NCBI GenBank assembly: GCA_946560065.1
Contig: CAMNUE010000010.1
Location: 1 to 64,000, forward strand
Reading direction: 5' to 3'
Origin: an uncultured bacterium
Lineage (GTDB): Bacteria > Bacillota_I > Bacilli_A > RF39 > UBA660
Length of the DNA: 64,000 nt
The notes under the pieces were generated by a model that saw nothing but the letters and a program-made list of their open reading frames with translations, searched no databases and was not told where the DNA came from. The position numbers and the translations under genes are program-made. Shown here piece after piece: positions 52,866 to 61,928 of this stretch (position 1 is its first letter; each line of letters begins with the position of its first letter).

Positions 52866-54419
52866 CTAAACCAACTTATATGAATATTTCTTATTTCTTA
52901 CTGTAAATTCAAATTCAACATCACTAGATGTAGCAAAATCATTTGGTACCTTCATAAAAATAGTCTTTCCACTATACTTACCACTAATCGGATTTTCATA
53001 CTTCAAAGTCCTTGATTTTCCACCACTATCTTTATAAATAATTTTACCATACTTAGTTAAAAAGTCAATCATATTTTTAGCATCATACTCCGTTGAAGCA
53101 AAGTCGATTTTCATTATTTTAGAACTTTCATCTGCAACAATTTGATTAGTCGTAAGTGTACATCCAGACACAGTACAACTTCTTATAATATACTCAGAAT
53201 AATCAACAACTTCATAATAGTCTAAACTAACTTCATCCTTATTTTTATATATATCCAGTTTCATCTCATCGCCAAGACTTAATTGTGGAACCTCTTCAAT
53301 AGACCTCAAATCCTTAACATTAAGTTTAATCTTTCTTAAGATTTCATCTTTATTAATTTCTTGATAAAATAAGACGAACTTATCTTTGTTTAAATCCTTA
53401 TCAACTTTGTATACGACAATCAAATTAAGTTCTTCATCTCTTTTAAGTTCACTAACACTATCGTAAGTTTCACCTAAATCAGAAAACTCCTTTGAATATG
53501 TATTTCTAGTCGTTACATAATCAGCTCTACCATTTCTTATATGGAAGTTTTCTATATTAACTTTTCTAGGAGCAGCGTGATTTTTCAAAGTCAAATCAAG
53601 AATTACAAAGTTACTTTTACTAGAAATAACATTTCCATTATAATCCTTATTAGTAAAATAACTATTATTGATAACTATACTATATCCATTAGCATTATAA
53701 ACTTGTCCTTCACTATAACTCCTATTTTTAACAAATAATAACTTATAAGAATTAAATCCAACTACTACGATAACAATTACCATTGCTCCCCTGCATATTC
53801 CTTTGTGTTCTAAGTAGAAATACTTCATATTTCTAATAAGTCTTCGATAAGTTCTTTTAAAAGTATTCTTGTCAATATTAATACTAATTTCAATTTCTTC
53901 TCTATCAGCTTCACTTAATTCTAAGAATTCTTGATCGGAATTAAAGTTAAATTTCTGAATATCCAATCCAAAGACACGCATCACATAAATTCCAATAGCT
54001 GGTAATTGAGCTACTAAAAATATCATCAATAAATCTCGAGATAGTCTCAAATCCGTAGTCTCAATATCATTTGTATAACCATCAAAGAAACTTTTAATCA
54101 TTCCAAGTACAAAGAACAACATCAAATATTCAGCCAATGGTACTAAATAAATCTTCCACGGCTTTTTTTTGTGTCGTAATAACATAAGTAAAGCAACAGT
54201 TCCAATAACAAGTAATAGTAAAGCAACTGATGTTAAGAAAGATATATGTTTAGAGACAGGATTACTATATGCATCATAAACTCCATAACTCATAAACTCC
54301 CCAACAAAAGCAGCTATATCAAATAATTTATAAGCTACAAAAAAACTAAGTAACAATAAAACAACATGAATCTTCTTAAAATTCTTAATTAAAAAGGCAT
54401 AAGGTTTTCTAATAATCAT
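52866..54419 (-). CDS. Polytopic membrane protein with extracellular beta domain, first gene of the cluster
   Basis: Four TM helices in the first ~165 residues, a cytoplasmic helical stretch with a conserved-looking YRRLIRNMKYFYLEHKG, one more TM (~212-230) and a beta-rich outside region (~235-517). Part of that region resembles DUF4352-type domains (SNFVILDLTLKNHA). Function unknown. It starts 107 bases downstream of the neighbouring gene's end, after a terminator, so transcription of the cluster probably begins here. Confidence 0.6.
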   Translation of the reverse strand: MIIRKPYAFLIKNFKKIHVVLLLLSFFVAYKLFDIAAFVGEFMSYGVYDAYSNPVSKHISFLTSVALLLLVIGTVALLMLLRHKKKPWKIYLVPLAEYLMLFFVLGMIKSFFDGYTNDIETTDLRLSRDLLMIFLVAQLPAIGIYVMRVFGLDIQKFNFNSDQEFLELSEADREEIEISINIDKNTFKRTYRRLIRNMKYFYLEHKGICRGAMVIVIVVVGFNSYKLLFVKNRSYSEGQVYNANGYSIVINNSYFTNKDYNGNVISSKSNFVILDLTLKNHAAPRKVNIENFHIRNGRADYVTTRNTYSKEFSDLGETYDSVSELKRDEELNLIVVYKVDKDLNKDKFVLFYQEINKDEILRKIKLNVKDLRSIEEVPQLSLGDEMKLDIYKNKDEVSLDYYEVVDYSEYIIRSCTVSGCTLTTNQIVADESSKIMKIDFASTEYDAKNMIDFLTKYGKIIYKDSGGKSRTLKYENPISGKYSGKTIFMKVPNDFATSSDVEFEFTVRNKKYSYKLV

Positions 54420-54491
54420 CTTATATCTACACTCCCCTAATATTATCCTATTTAAGTATACATTATTTTCTTTAATTTTAAAAGCATTCTC

Positions 54492-54518
54492 GAAAAAAAA
54501 ATACTCTATCAGAGTATT
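54492..54518 (-). terminator. Terminator of the 284-aa protein gene
   Basis: AATACTCT / AGAGTATT stem with a 3-base loop followed by nine T residues on the minus strand. It separates this gene from the Tad/T4SS cluster. Confidence 0.75.
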
Positions 54519-54525
54519 AAATCAA

Positions 54526-55380
54526 TCATAACTTTCTTAAAGAAAATCCAAATCTACCAATAAAACGATATTTTTTATACGCATTTATAGAATAATCTGC
54601 TTTAATTCCAATATTTATAGAATTAAAGTTACTAATATAAGATTTATTTTTCATAAACTCTCCTACACTAAAAGTTTTATTATCCACTTCAACACTCAAT
54701 ATATTATTATAAAAATTATCATAAGCAAGACCAATAATCTCAATATCGCTTTCTAAATATTCTGTTTCTTCTCCAGTAAAGATATCAGAAGTTACCAAAT
54801 CAGAACAATCTCTAATCTCATCACAGTTTAATGAATACTTGCTATTATAATAATCTAAATAATAATTAGTCAAATTACTATATCCTCTCCTATTAAGAAA
54901 TAAATTGATATTATCATCACTAAAATTTCCATCTAAAGAAAGCAAATCAATTAAAGCACGATTCTTTACTCGATATGGTATAAAAACATCGTAAATATCT
55001 TTAGAATCAAAACCAACAGCTCCAGTATTTAAATAATTATATTTTTCTTCTAATTCAGTCGTTTCTACAAAAAAAGAGTTATCTAAATATTTATAATCAA
55101 ATAAAGAATTATTAATAATCTTTATATTTACTAAAAAATTACCATTCTTAAATTCTGAATATTCATTCATTGCTCCAAAAATATCTGGAGATAATTCAAC
55201 TATTTCTTTATCATAATTATCTGGTATTGTAATAAAACAATCAAGACCTTTAAAATCACCATTATTATCTCTAATTGGCAGAATTTCTTCACTAACTGAA
55301 ATATTTCTATCATTAAATGAATAAACCTTATACCAGCCTGCTATACAAATAACAAAAAAAATAAAGATAACTTTCTTCAT
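54526..55380 (-). CDS. Secreted or anchored protein of unknown function
   Basis: 284 residues with an N-terminal hydrophobic segment (2-19) and no later TM. Asn/Asp/Tyr-rich beta strands, two close Cys (NCDEIRDC). No family recognised. AGGTGATG precedes the start. Monocistronic or the end of the greA unit. Confidence 0.6.
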   Translation of the reverse strand: MKKVIFIFFVICIAGWYKVYSFNDRNISVSEEILPIRDNNGDFKGLDCFITIPDNYDKEIVELSPDIFGAMNEYSEFKNGNFLVNIKIINNSLFDYKYLDNSFFVETTELEEKYNYLNTGAVGFDSKDIYDVFIPYRVKNRALIDLLSLDGNFSDDNINLFLNRRGYSNLTNYYLDYYNSKYSLNCDEIRDCSDLVTSDIFTGEETEYLESDIEIIGLAYDNFYNNILSVEVDNKTFSVGEFMKNKSYISNFNSINIGIKADYSINAYKKYRFIGRFGFSLRKL

Positions 55381-55435
55381 AAATACATCACCTGTATTTA
55401 GAATAAATCATCTTTATTTAGTAATTTGTCGAATT

Positions 55436-55906
55436 TTATCTAATATCAACTATTTCTACTTCGTAACTTCCATTTGGACTTTCAACTGTAACAATATCAC
55501 CAACTTTATGATCAAATAATGCTTGAGCTATTGGACTCTCATTAGAAATTTTACTTTCAAATGGATCAGCCTCTTGGCTTCCAACAATCTTATATTCATC
55601 CTCTTCATCATCATCAACATATTTAATTGAAACCGTATTACCAATTCCAACTTTATCAGTGTTTACTTCAGTAATAATAGATACATTTTCTAACATTTTT
55701 TCTAATTGTTGAATTCTTCCTTCAATTTGAGCTTGTTCATTTCTAGCAGCATCATATTCTGCATTTTCAGATAAATCTCCTAATGATCTTGCTTCTTTAA
55801 TTGCTTGGATATTTTCTGGGCGGCGTACGTTTATTAAATTATCTAATTCTTTCTTTAAGTCATCTAAACCCTCTTGTGTTAAATAAACTGTATTTTTACT
55901 TCCCAT
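55436..55906 (-). CDS. greA: Transcription elongation factor GreA
   Basis: Full-length 156-aa GreA: N-terminal coiled coil with VYLTQEGLDDLKKELD, then SLGDLSENAEYDAARNEQA with the two acidic tip residues used to stimulate RNA cleavage by RNA polymerase. The C-terminal FKBP-like domain has ISNESPIAQAL and VGDIV. ATG 55906 lies six bases after GAGGTG; the frame extends upstream to 55987 without a better start. In Bacillus greA follows udk and the trhP genes, and here it remains in the same neighbourhood. Confidence 0.95.
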   Translation of the reverse strand: MGSKNTVYLTQEGLDDLKKELDNLINVRRPENIQAIKEARSLGDLSENAEYDAARNEQAQIEGRIQQLEKMLENVSIITEVNTDKVGIGNTVSIKYVDDDEEDEYKIVGSQEADPFESKISNESPIAQALFDHKVGDIVTVESPNGSYEVEIVDIR

Positions 55907-56018
55907 TTTCATCACCTCATTAATAATATTTAAATAATTTTTGCTTTTTCTAGAAATATCTAGACTCAACATGCCATAGTATAGCACATATTTATATTTT
56001 TTTCAATATCTTTTAGAT

Positions 56019-56678
56019 TTAAATATTTTTCTTTTTTTTATATTCAAATCCCAGTTTTCTTTCTTTTTCAATATTTTGCATAATCTTTTCTAAGTCTTTT
56101 ATACTAAAATTATCGACATTTAATATAGAAAAAGGATCTCCATCAAAATTAAAACTTGGATGTAATAACATTGATTGAACTTCTTTACTTAACCCTACTA
56201 AAGAATTCTCATAATCTCTAAATTTACTAAGTTGTTCCTTATTACTATTACAATAATCTATCTTTTTAAGTTCATCAGAAGTTCTTTTATCTTTAATAAA
56301 CTTAATCCCCATCGGAATAGCACTTAAAACAGTAACAAGTCCTACTTTTGTTGCAACAACAATCGGATCAGATTCTAATTCTTGATCAGTAATAGTAGAC
56401 ATAGTTCCAGAAAAAACCACTAAAGGAACCACAAATGACATACATTTAGATACTTTTGTTTTAATCGAGAAACTCGAATAATTTTCGACTCCCCTAGACG
56501 CTTGAGTTTCCATAATATCTTTTATTTTCTTTAAGTTATTTTCATTATAACTAACTCTATGATAGACACTACCATCAGCAAAATGAACATCTAGAGTTCC
56601 ATCTCCCATATCAACCACTTCAGTAATAAATTCACTTTTAGCTTGTTTTCCATCTCGTCCTAAAACATACTTTCTCAT
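56019..56678 (-). CDS. Hypothetical protein with hydrophobic centre
   Basis: 219 residues. The start (RKYVLGRDGKQAKSEFITEV) and a 30-residue beta region precede two hydrophobic segments (~78-98, ~104-124) and a charged helical C-terminus. No family recognised. RBS AAGGTGG. Probably a small membrane protein. Confidence 0.5.
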   Translation of the reverse strand: MRKYVLGRDGKQAKSEFITEVVDMGDGTLDVHFADGSVYHRVSYNENNLKKIKDIMETQASRGVENYSSFSIKTKVSKCMSFVVPLVVFSGTMSTITDQELESDPIVVATKVGLVTVLSAIPMGIKFIKDKRTSDELKKIDYCNSNKEQLSKFRDYENSLVGLSKEVQSMLLHPSFNFDGDPFSILNVDNFSIKDLEKIMQNIEKERKLGFEYKKKKNI

Positions 56679-56758
56679 AACATAACCACCTTATATTTTT
56701 ATTTAATCAAATAAAAATATCACTAACTATAACACAAATTACTAAAACTAGCAAGTAA

Positions 56759-57877
56759 TTATTTTTCTATTTCCTTAAAAAATAACTCATCAGTCATACC
56801 AGCAATAAAATCAATAACCTTTCTCTTATCACTAGTATTAGTATTATAGTCTTCTACTTGACTATTTAAAAATATTTTATAAATAATACTATCATAATTT
56901 TTATTAGTAATATCATTTAGATATCTATCAAATATTTTATTCATTCCAATCCTATAATATTCTTTTTCTTCAATAGTTAAACTAAAATTATAAATATGTT
57001 TATAATTAAATTTCTTTAAATTGAACAAAGCCTTATAAACTTCTTCACTCATTCCAATATATGGTTTACCAAGACTATTTTTAACTATATCAGTAGTAAT
57101 AGTATTTACAATTTCTTTATTAGTATTACCTAAAACAGAAGTTATCTCTCTAGGCACATCCTCCCTTTTTATTTTACCAATCATAATAGCATCTTCTATA
57201 TCTCTACCAATATACCCAACAACATCACTAATTCTAACAACACATCCCTCTAGTGTCATCGGACGATTTTTCTTAGAACTATCTAAATCATGATAAGAAT
57301 TTTCATATTCTTCCAAAAACTCTTCAATAGTTTTAGAAACAGGATAATATCTTGAAGATAACATTTCTCCATTATGACACATGATTCCATCAAGTACCTG
57401 AATACTAAGATTAAGTCCCCTACCATCATTTTCAACTTTCATTAAATGTCTAACACTTTGTATATTATGCGCAAAATACTCATTTAGTTCACGAAGAGAC
57501 AATTCATTTAAGATAGCCTCGCCTTCATGTCCTAAGGGAGTATGTCCTATATCATGACCTAAAGCAATCGCCTCAATTAAATCTTCATTCAAATTAAGAG
57601 CTCTACCTATTGTTCTTGCAATTTTACTAACCAATTGAACATGTGTAATTCTTTTACTAACATGATCATTCCCACTTCTCGAAAAAACCTGTGTTTTATC
57701 TAAATATCTAGTATAACTAAGTGAATAAATAATCCTATCTATATCCCGAAAAAAAGAAGGTCTCATATCCTCTGATGCTTCACTAAGTCTAATTGAGTCA
57801 CTACTCTTTGTCGCATATTCACTTAAAAATCTCTCTTTATTTAAAAAATTACTTTTTGCTTGTTCTAAAACATCCAT
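56759..57877 (-). CDS. HD-domain dNTP triphosphohydrolase (dGTPase-like)
   Basis: Family of dGTP triphosphohydrolases: SRSGNDHVSKRITHVQLV at the front, ALGHDIGHTPLGHEGE as the HD metal site and NIQSVRHLM. The order R-H...HD...D matches the fold that removes triphosphate from dNTPs and sets dNTP pools. The C-terminal ~130 residues are helical. The gene follows trhP2 in the same direction with 15 bases between. Confidence 0.88.
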   Translation of the reverse strand: MDVLEQAKSNFLNKERFLSEYATKSSDSIRLSEASEDMRPSFFRDIDRIIYSLSYTRYLDKTQVFSRSGNDHVSKRITHVQLVSKIARTIGRALNLNEDLIEAIALGHDIGHTPLGHEGEAILNELSLRELNEYFAHNIQSVRHLMKVENDGRGLNLSIQVLDGIMCHNGEMLSSRYYPVSKTIEEFLEEYENSYHDLDSSKKNRPMTLEGCVVRISDVVGYIGRDIEDAIMIGKIKREDVPREITSVLGNTNKEIVNTITTDIVKNSLGKPYIGMSEEVYKALFNLKKFNYKHIYNFSLTIEEKEYYRIGMNKIFDRYLNDITNKNYDSIIYKIFLNSQVEDYNTNTSDKRKVIDFIAGMTDELFFKEIEK

Positions 57878-57892
57878 AATCCACCAACTTTC

Positions 57893-59077
57893 TTACTTTC
57901 TAGAAATAATTTTAATCATCGAATATTCAGGTACCAAAAAAGGTATACCTACTTCTATATAATATATATCATCTGGATGTCTTGCAACATCAACAGAGTT
58001 CATATCTTCATCACATAACTTTTCAAGAACAAAAGTAAAATGCTCTCCACCTGGAGTAAATAATTCCAAAGTATCTCCTACTTCAAAATAATTACGTTCA
58101 TAAAATTTAAGTAAAGATTTTTCTTTATCATAAGAAATAACTTGTCCCAAATAATCTTGATTAGAAGCCTCACTTCTACCAGTATAGTATTGATCAGTAT
58201 AATCTGCTTCCTTCATAAAGAAATGCGTAGAAGTCTCCCTATTCGCAACTCTATCAAGTCTAGCCTGAAAAAGTTTCATCTTTGTATTATCAAGTGAATT
58301 ATTATAATAATTATCAATAATCTCCCGATAAGTTCCGATAACAGTTGCTAAATAATATAGAGAACGCATTCTTCCTTCAATCTTTAAACTTTTAACACCA
58401 ATATCAATAAGTTTACCAATATATTCAGCCATATTATTATCTTTAGTTGCAAAAGTAAAGTCCTTCATATCACCATTTTTAAAAGCAAAACGACAAACTT
58501 GAGCACATCCACCTCTATTCGCATCACGATTAGTAACATAATTAGACAAAGCACAACGTCCACTAAAACAAGTACACATAGCTCCATGAATAAATACTTC
58601 AATGTCTATACCTGTTTTATCAATAATTTCTTTTATCTCTCCACAAGATAATTCTCTTGCTAAAACAATTCTATCTATTCCCTCAGAAATAAAATACTCA
58701 CAAGCTTTATAGTTACTAGTAGAATTCTGTGTTGATAAATGAACCTCTACATTAAAATTATTCTTTATATAAGAAATTATGAACGGATCACTCACAATAA
58801 AAGCATCTATTCCACAATCAACTGCATCTTTAATACATTCTTCAACCTCATCCATATCTTCATTATGAAAAACAATATTTAAAGTAAGATATACCTTTTT
58901 TCCCATCTTATGAGCAAAACTACATCCCTCTCTAATATCATCTAAAGAAAAATTAGTAGCATTAGCTCTTAAACTATATTTTTCTCCTCCAATATATACA
59001 GCATCAGCCCCATATAAAAGAGTAACTTTAAGTCTTTCTAAATCCCCAGCAGGAGATAATAATTCAATCCTATCCAT
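57893..59077 (-). CDS. trhP2: Peptidase-U32-family tRNA hydroxylation protein TrhP2 (YrrO)
   Basis: U32 family: ELLSPAGDLERLKVTLLYGADAVYIGG, the central FIHGAMCTCFSGRCALSN Cys cluster and NRGGCAQVCRF, with further Cys that may hold an Fe-S cluster. SLKIEGRMRS and the AYDxxYYTGR-like segment are also visible. The B. subtilis pair YrrN/YrrO is needed for 5-hydroxyuridine at tRNA position 34. The start overlaps trhP1 by 8 bases, a coupled pair. Confidence 0.88.
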   Translation of the reverse strand: MDRIELLSPAGDLERLKVTLLYGADAVYIGGEKYSLRANATNFSLDDIREGCSFAHKMGKKVYLTLNIVFHNEDMDEVEECIKDAVDCGIDAFIVSDPFIISYIKNNFNVEVHLSTQNSTSNYKACEYFISEGIDRIVLARELSCGEIKEIIDKTGIDIEVFIHGAMCTCFSGRCALSNYVTNRDANRGGCAQVCRFAFKNGDMKDFTFATKDNNMAEYIGKLIDIGVKSLKIEGRMRSLYYLATVIGTYREIIDNYYNNSLDNTKMKLFQARLDRVANRETSTHFFMKEADYTDQYYTGRSEASNQDYLGQVISYDKEKSLLKFYERNYFEVGDTLELFTPGGEHFTFVLEKLCDEDMNSVDVARHPDDIYYIEVGIPFLVPEYSMIKIISRK

Positions 59078-59930
59078 TCTTCTTCACCCTATATATAGTC
59101 TTCTTAAAAAAGAAATTAGTACTATCACCCAACTTTTTATATTTATCGATATAATCATTTTCAAGACAACCACTCAAAATATATTTCTGAGTTTCAATGA
59201 TTAACTCTTCAAAATAATCTTCTAAACCATATTCCCTAAAAATAATGTACTCACAGTTTGCTTCAAATAAATCCTTTATAATTCCTGTTCCATTAGTTAT
59301 AACATCTAAATAAAAACTAGTACCATTATTATCTTCAACTAAGTTATAATTACTATCTGTAACTTTCTCTTTAACTGTTAATTTAGTAGCACCATCTATT
59401 CCTAAATCTTTATAGTAATTAGAAACTAACTTTCTCTTAGAAAAAGCAACGCTCGGTTTGCTAACAACCTCTACCATACTTGTAATTTTACTCTTAGAAA
59501 TTATCTCAAGAATTTCTTCTAATGTTATTTCTTTTCCAAGTAAAGCATACTTAACACCTTTACTATAATAGTAATCACAAGTCTTATAATTATTAACCAT
59601 ATGTGTCTGATTCCAAACTAAATCTACACTTAAATTTAATTCTTTCTTTAATTGTAATATTGCCAAGTCATAAAAGAAAATTCCTTTAATATTGCTTTTG
59701 TCCAACTCAATTAAAATTTCTCTAACCTTATCGATATCAGCATTCATAAGATTCTTATTAATCTTTACAAAAACTTCTACATCACTATTATTATTCGTAA
59801 CTTCCAAAATCTCGTCCAAAGAAAAAAATACATTACTCTCAACTGCATAATCCATCACTGGTAAAATTATACCACCAATCTTATCTAAATATAATTTATT
59901 TTTATTTACAGGTTCAATTAAAAGTTTCAT
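59070..59930 (-). CDS. trhP1: U32-family tRNA hydroxylation protein TrhP1 (YrrN)
   Basis: Shorter U32 homologue without the Cys-rich core. It shows the barrel start KLLIEPVNKNKLYLDK and LVWNQTHMVNNYKTCDYY, with ALLGKEITLEEI. ATG 59930 lies after GAGGTG; upstream codons to 59984 are hydrophobic and lack a ribosome site. Forms the two-gene unit with trhP2. Confidence 0.82.
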   Translation of the reverse strand: MKLLIEPVNKNKLYLDKIGGIILPVMDYAVESNVFFSLDEILEVTNNNSDVEVFVKINKNLMNADIDKVREILIELDKSNIKGIFFYDLAILQLKKELNLSVDLVWNQTHMVNNYKTCDYYYSKGVKYALLGKEITLEEILEIISKSKITSMVEVVSKPSVAFSKRKLVSNYYKDLGIDGATKLTVKEKVTDSNYNLVEDNNGTSFYLDVITNGTGIIKDLFEANCEYIIFREYGLEDYFEELIIETQKYILSGCLENDYIDKYKKLGDSTNFFFKKTIYRVKKNG

Positions 59931-59984
59931 ACAACACCTCGAACATATTATACAATAAATAGAAATAAAAATAAAGATACACAA

Positions 59985-60008
59985 AAAGAGTGACTTAAAT
60001 CACTCTTA
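59985..60008 (-). terminator. Hairpin upstream of trhP1
   Basis: AAGAGTGA / TCACTCTT stem with a 4-6 base loop and T-rich downstream stretch on the minus strand, ending the transcript that includes the decayed CUB-like segment and DUF3298-like gene. Confidence 0.65.
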
Positions 60009-60012
60009 AAAT

Positions 60013-60219
60013 CTAATCATAATTAGGTATTATTGTTGCTTTATACCCATAATAGTTACAATTACTAACATCCGTACGAAAAACAATCTTTATATAATTT
60101 CCAGGTATTGTAATAGCTGCAGTCTTTCTAGTTGTTGCACCATACTTACCGTATTGTTTACCATTACTATCGTACAAATTATTAGGGGAAGAATTATTCC
60201 TGATTCGAAAATCTCTTAT
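60013..60219 (-). pseudogene. Decayed C-terminal fragment with CUB-like sequence
   Basis: An open frame of 68 codons without a start begins right after the stop of the upstream gene. It reads NLYDSNGKQYGKYG, then AAITIPGNYIKIVFRTDVS and YYGYKATIIPNYD before a stop. The pattern (hydrophobic strand, RTDxS, GYxA) resembles the last strands of a CUB or similar surface beta domain. With no start codon or ribosome site it is probably the remnant of a deleted surface protein gene. Confidence 0.5.
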
Positions 60220-61004
60220 TCATTCTTCTCTGTCTGAACCAACAAAAATTCATAATTCTCATCTTTGAAATAATCTTCTTCTCCAAACATAGAATTAAAA
60301 GTAAATGGCTTATAAGCAATTAAATCCCCACTTCTAACATAATATGCTACTTCATCCATATAGTTTTCTACTCCACGATGCTTTAGAAAACATTCATAAG
60401 TACATTCATCATATTGATAATATTGCTTTTCAACCAAATCTTGATAATAATACTTAAATTGATTAGTAATTAACGCCTCAATCGACATCGAATCAACTTG
60501 GAAAAAATCAAGTAATGCTTCATTTGATATAACTTCTAATGTTGAAAGATTTATATTATAACTTCTAAAATAAGCTCTTGGAGCATATTCAGTACTTGAA
60601 TCAACCACCTTAACAACCAAAGATAAAATTACTCCACTAATATCATATTCATATAAAACTGTACATCTTTTTGTTCTAATAAAATCTCCTAAAAATAAAT
60701 CAATATCTTCATTAACTTTCTTAAATACATCTCCCTTAATATTTACATAGGGAACATAAATAGGATAATTTGTATTTGTTTTTGTATATTTACTATAGAT
60801 AATAAAATGTTTTTTATCCGCTTTTATATCATTATAATTATCATTCTGTTTACTTACATATGCATAAGCAATTAAAAATATAATTAAGAAAATCGATACA
60901 CAAATAGCTAATATTTTTTTAGTATCTTTACTAATTCTTTTAGCTTTTTTATGTTGCTTATTTTGTTTAGAAATATCTTTTTTTCCTTCTTCTACATCAA
61001 ACAT
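60216..61004 (-). CDS. Anchored DUF3298/RsiV-like protein
   Basis: A basic Lys/Gln-rich cytoplasmic start (~1-30), one TM (~31-52) and an extracellular domain. The latter has IYVPYVNIKGDVFKKVNEDI, YEYDISGVILSLVV and RSYNINLSTLEVISNEALL, the pattern of DUF3298/DUF4163 domains found in RsiV-type anti-sigma factors and lipoproteins. No sigma factor is adjacent. Placed in one unit with the NlpC/P60 gene, nine bases downstream of it. Confidence 0.7.
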   Translation of the reverse strand: MFDVEEGKKDISKQNKQHKKAKRISKDTKKILAICVSIFLIIFLIAYAYVSKQNDNYNDIKADKKHFIIYSKYTKTNTNYPIYVPYVNIKGDVFKKVNEDIDLFLGDFIRTKRCTVLYEYDISGVILSLVVKVVDSSTEYAPRAYFRSYNINLSTLEVISNEALLDFFQVDSMSIEALITNQFKYYYQDLVEKQYYQYDECTYECFLKHRGVENYMDEVAYYVRSGDLIAYKPFTFNSMFGEEDYFKDENYEFLLVQTEKNE

Positions 61005-61013
61005 TTAAGCCTC

Positions 61014-61886
61014 CTAATTAACTCCATTTATTCTCATTATTCCAAGAATAGCATGTGATGAACAAGACTTATAATCAGGATCAACTACAATTCCCCATTG
61101 TGAACCTTTAGCATGAACTAGTTCATTACCATTTCCCGTTAATATCCCAACATGTCCATCATACATAACCAAGTCTCCAGCTTTAATTTCCCCATTTACT
61201 AAAGTGTATGATCCTTTATCACCCCACTGTGTATACGTAGTTCTAGTTAAATTAATACCATGATGTTTGAATACACCTTGTACAAACCCACTACAGTCTG
61301 TTCCCGTATAAGGAAGTTCTCCATTCCAAGTACCTCCCCAAACATATCTTTGTCCAACAAATTTCTTTGCATAATTGACAATGGATTTACCAGTAGCACT
61401 ACCATTACCAGCACCAGTACTAGCTCCTCCACCACTCCCCTTAGGAGTTGGCTTTTTTCTCTCATCACCTGGCTCATAATCATCAGAATTAGTAACCACA
61501 GGTGATAATGTTTTATCTTCTTCACTAATATAATTATTTTCTAAACTTCTTACAACTTCTGCCGATATCTTTGTTTGCTCCCAACACGAAGCAAGACTAA
61601 ATTTCTCAGGCATTATGTCTAAGGCTGTATCAATTATCACAGGTATCATAAAACATACAACCGCAGCTATATATTTCATAACAAGTGGTTTAAATCCCTT
61701 TTTATCATCAGGATTATTCATTAAACTAATTAAACTAACACAACTCCACACAATTAGAACAATCGGTGCTATTAACTGAATTAGACCAAGAGCTTTTCTA
61801 AACGCATCAAGTCCCAAAACTAAACCATAATCATTACAACATGTACCTAATGTATCATTACACTCAAGTATTTGAACTAAAGACAT
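61014..61886 (-). CDS. NlpC/P60 peptidoglycan hydrolase with VirB2-like membrane module
   Basis: The C-terminal ~125 residues are an NlpC/P60 domain (YVWGGT, TDCSGFV with the catalytic Cys, DGHVGIL and ELVHA with the His residues). It cuts stem peptides of peptidoglycan. The first ~110 residues hold two TM helices around a charged turn (NNPDDKKGFKPLVMKY), then SCWEQ, almost the pattern of the VirB2-like proteins at 40176 and 39610. A Gly/Ser/Thr linker joins the parts. Wall-cutting enzymes tied to membrane modules are typical VirB1-like T4SS partners, so it may serve the distant secretion cluster. It lies inside a housekeeping operon. Confidence 0.85.
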   Translation of the reverse strand: MSLVQILECNDTLGTCCNDYGLVLGLDAFRKALGLIQLIAPIVLIVWSCVSLISLMNNPDDKKGFKPLVMKYIAAVVCFMIPVIIDTALDIMPEKFSLASCWEQTKISAEVVRSLENNYISEEDKTLSPVVTNSDDYEPGDERKKPTPKGSGGGASTGAGNGSATGKSIVNYAKKFVGQRYVWGGTWNGELPYTGTDCSGFVQGVFKHHGINLTRTTYTQWGDKGSYTLVNGEIKAGDLVMYDGHVGILTGNGNELVHAKGSQWGIVVDPDYKSCSSHAILGIMRINGVN

Positions 61887-61928
61887 AATACCACCTTCTA
61901 ACTATAATTATATCATATAAATTAAAAA

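Noticed and set aside
27932..54419. Integrated conjugative element
   Set aside because: Coupling ATPase, VirB4 and PrgI are present, but I see no relaxase, integrase, oriT-like repeats or attachment sites, and the flanks are ordinary housekeeping genes. Sequence beyond the window could change this.
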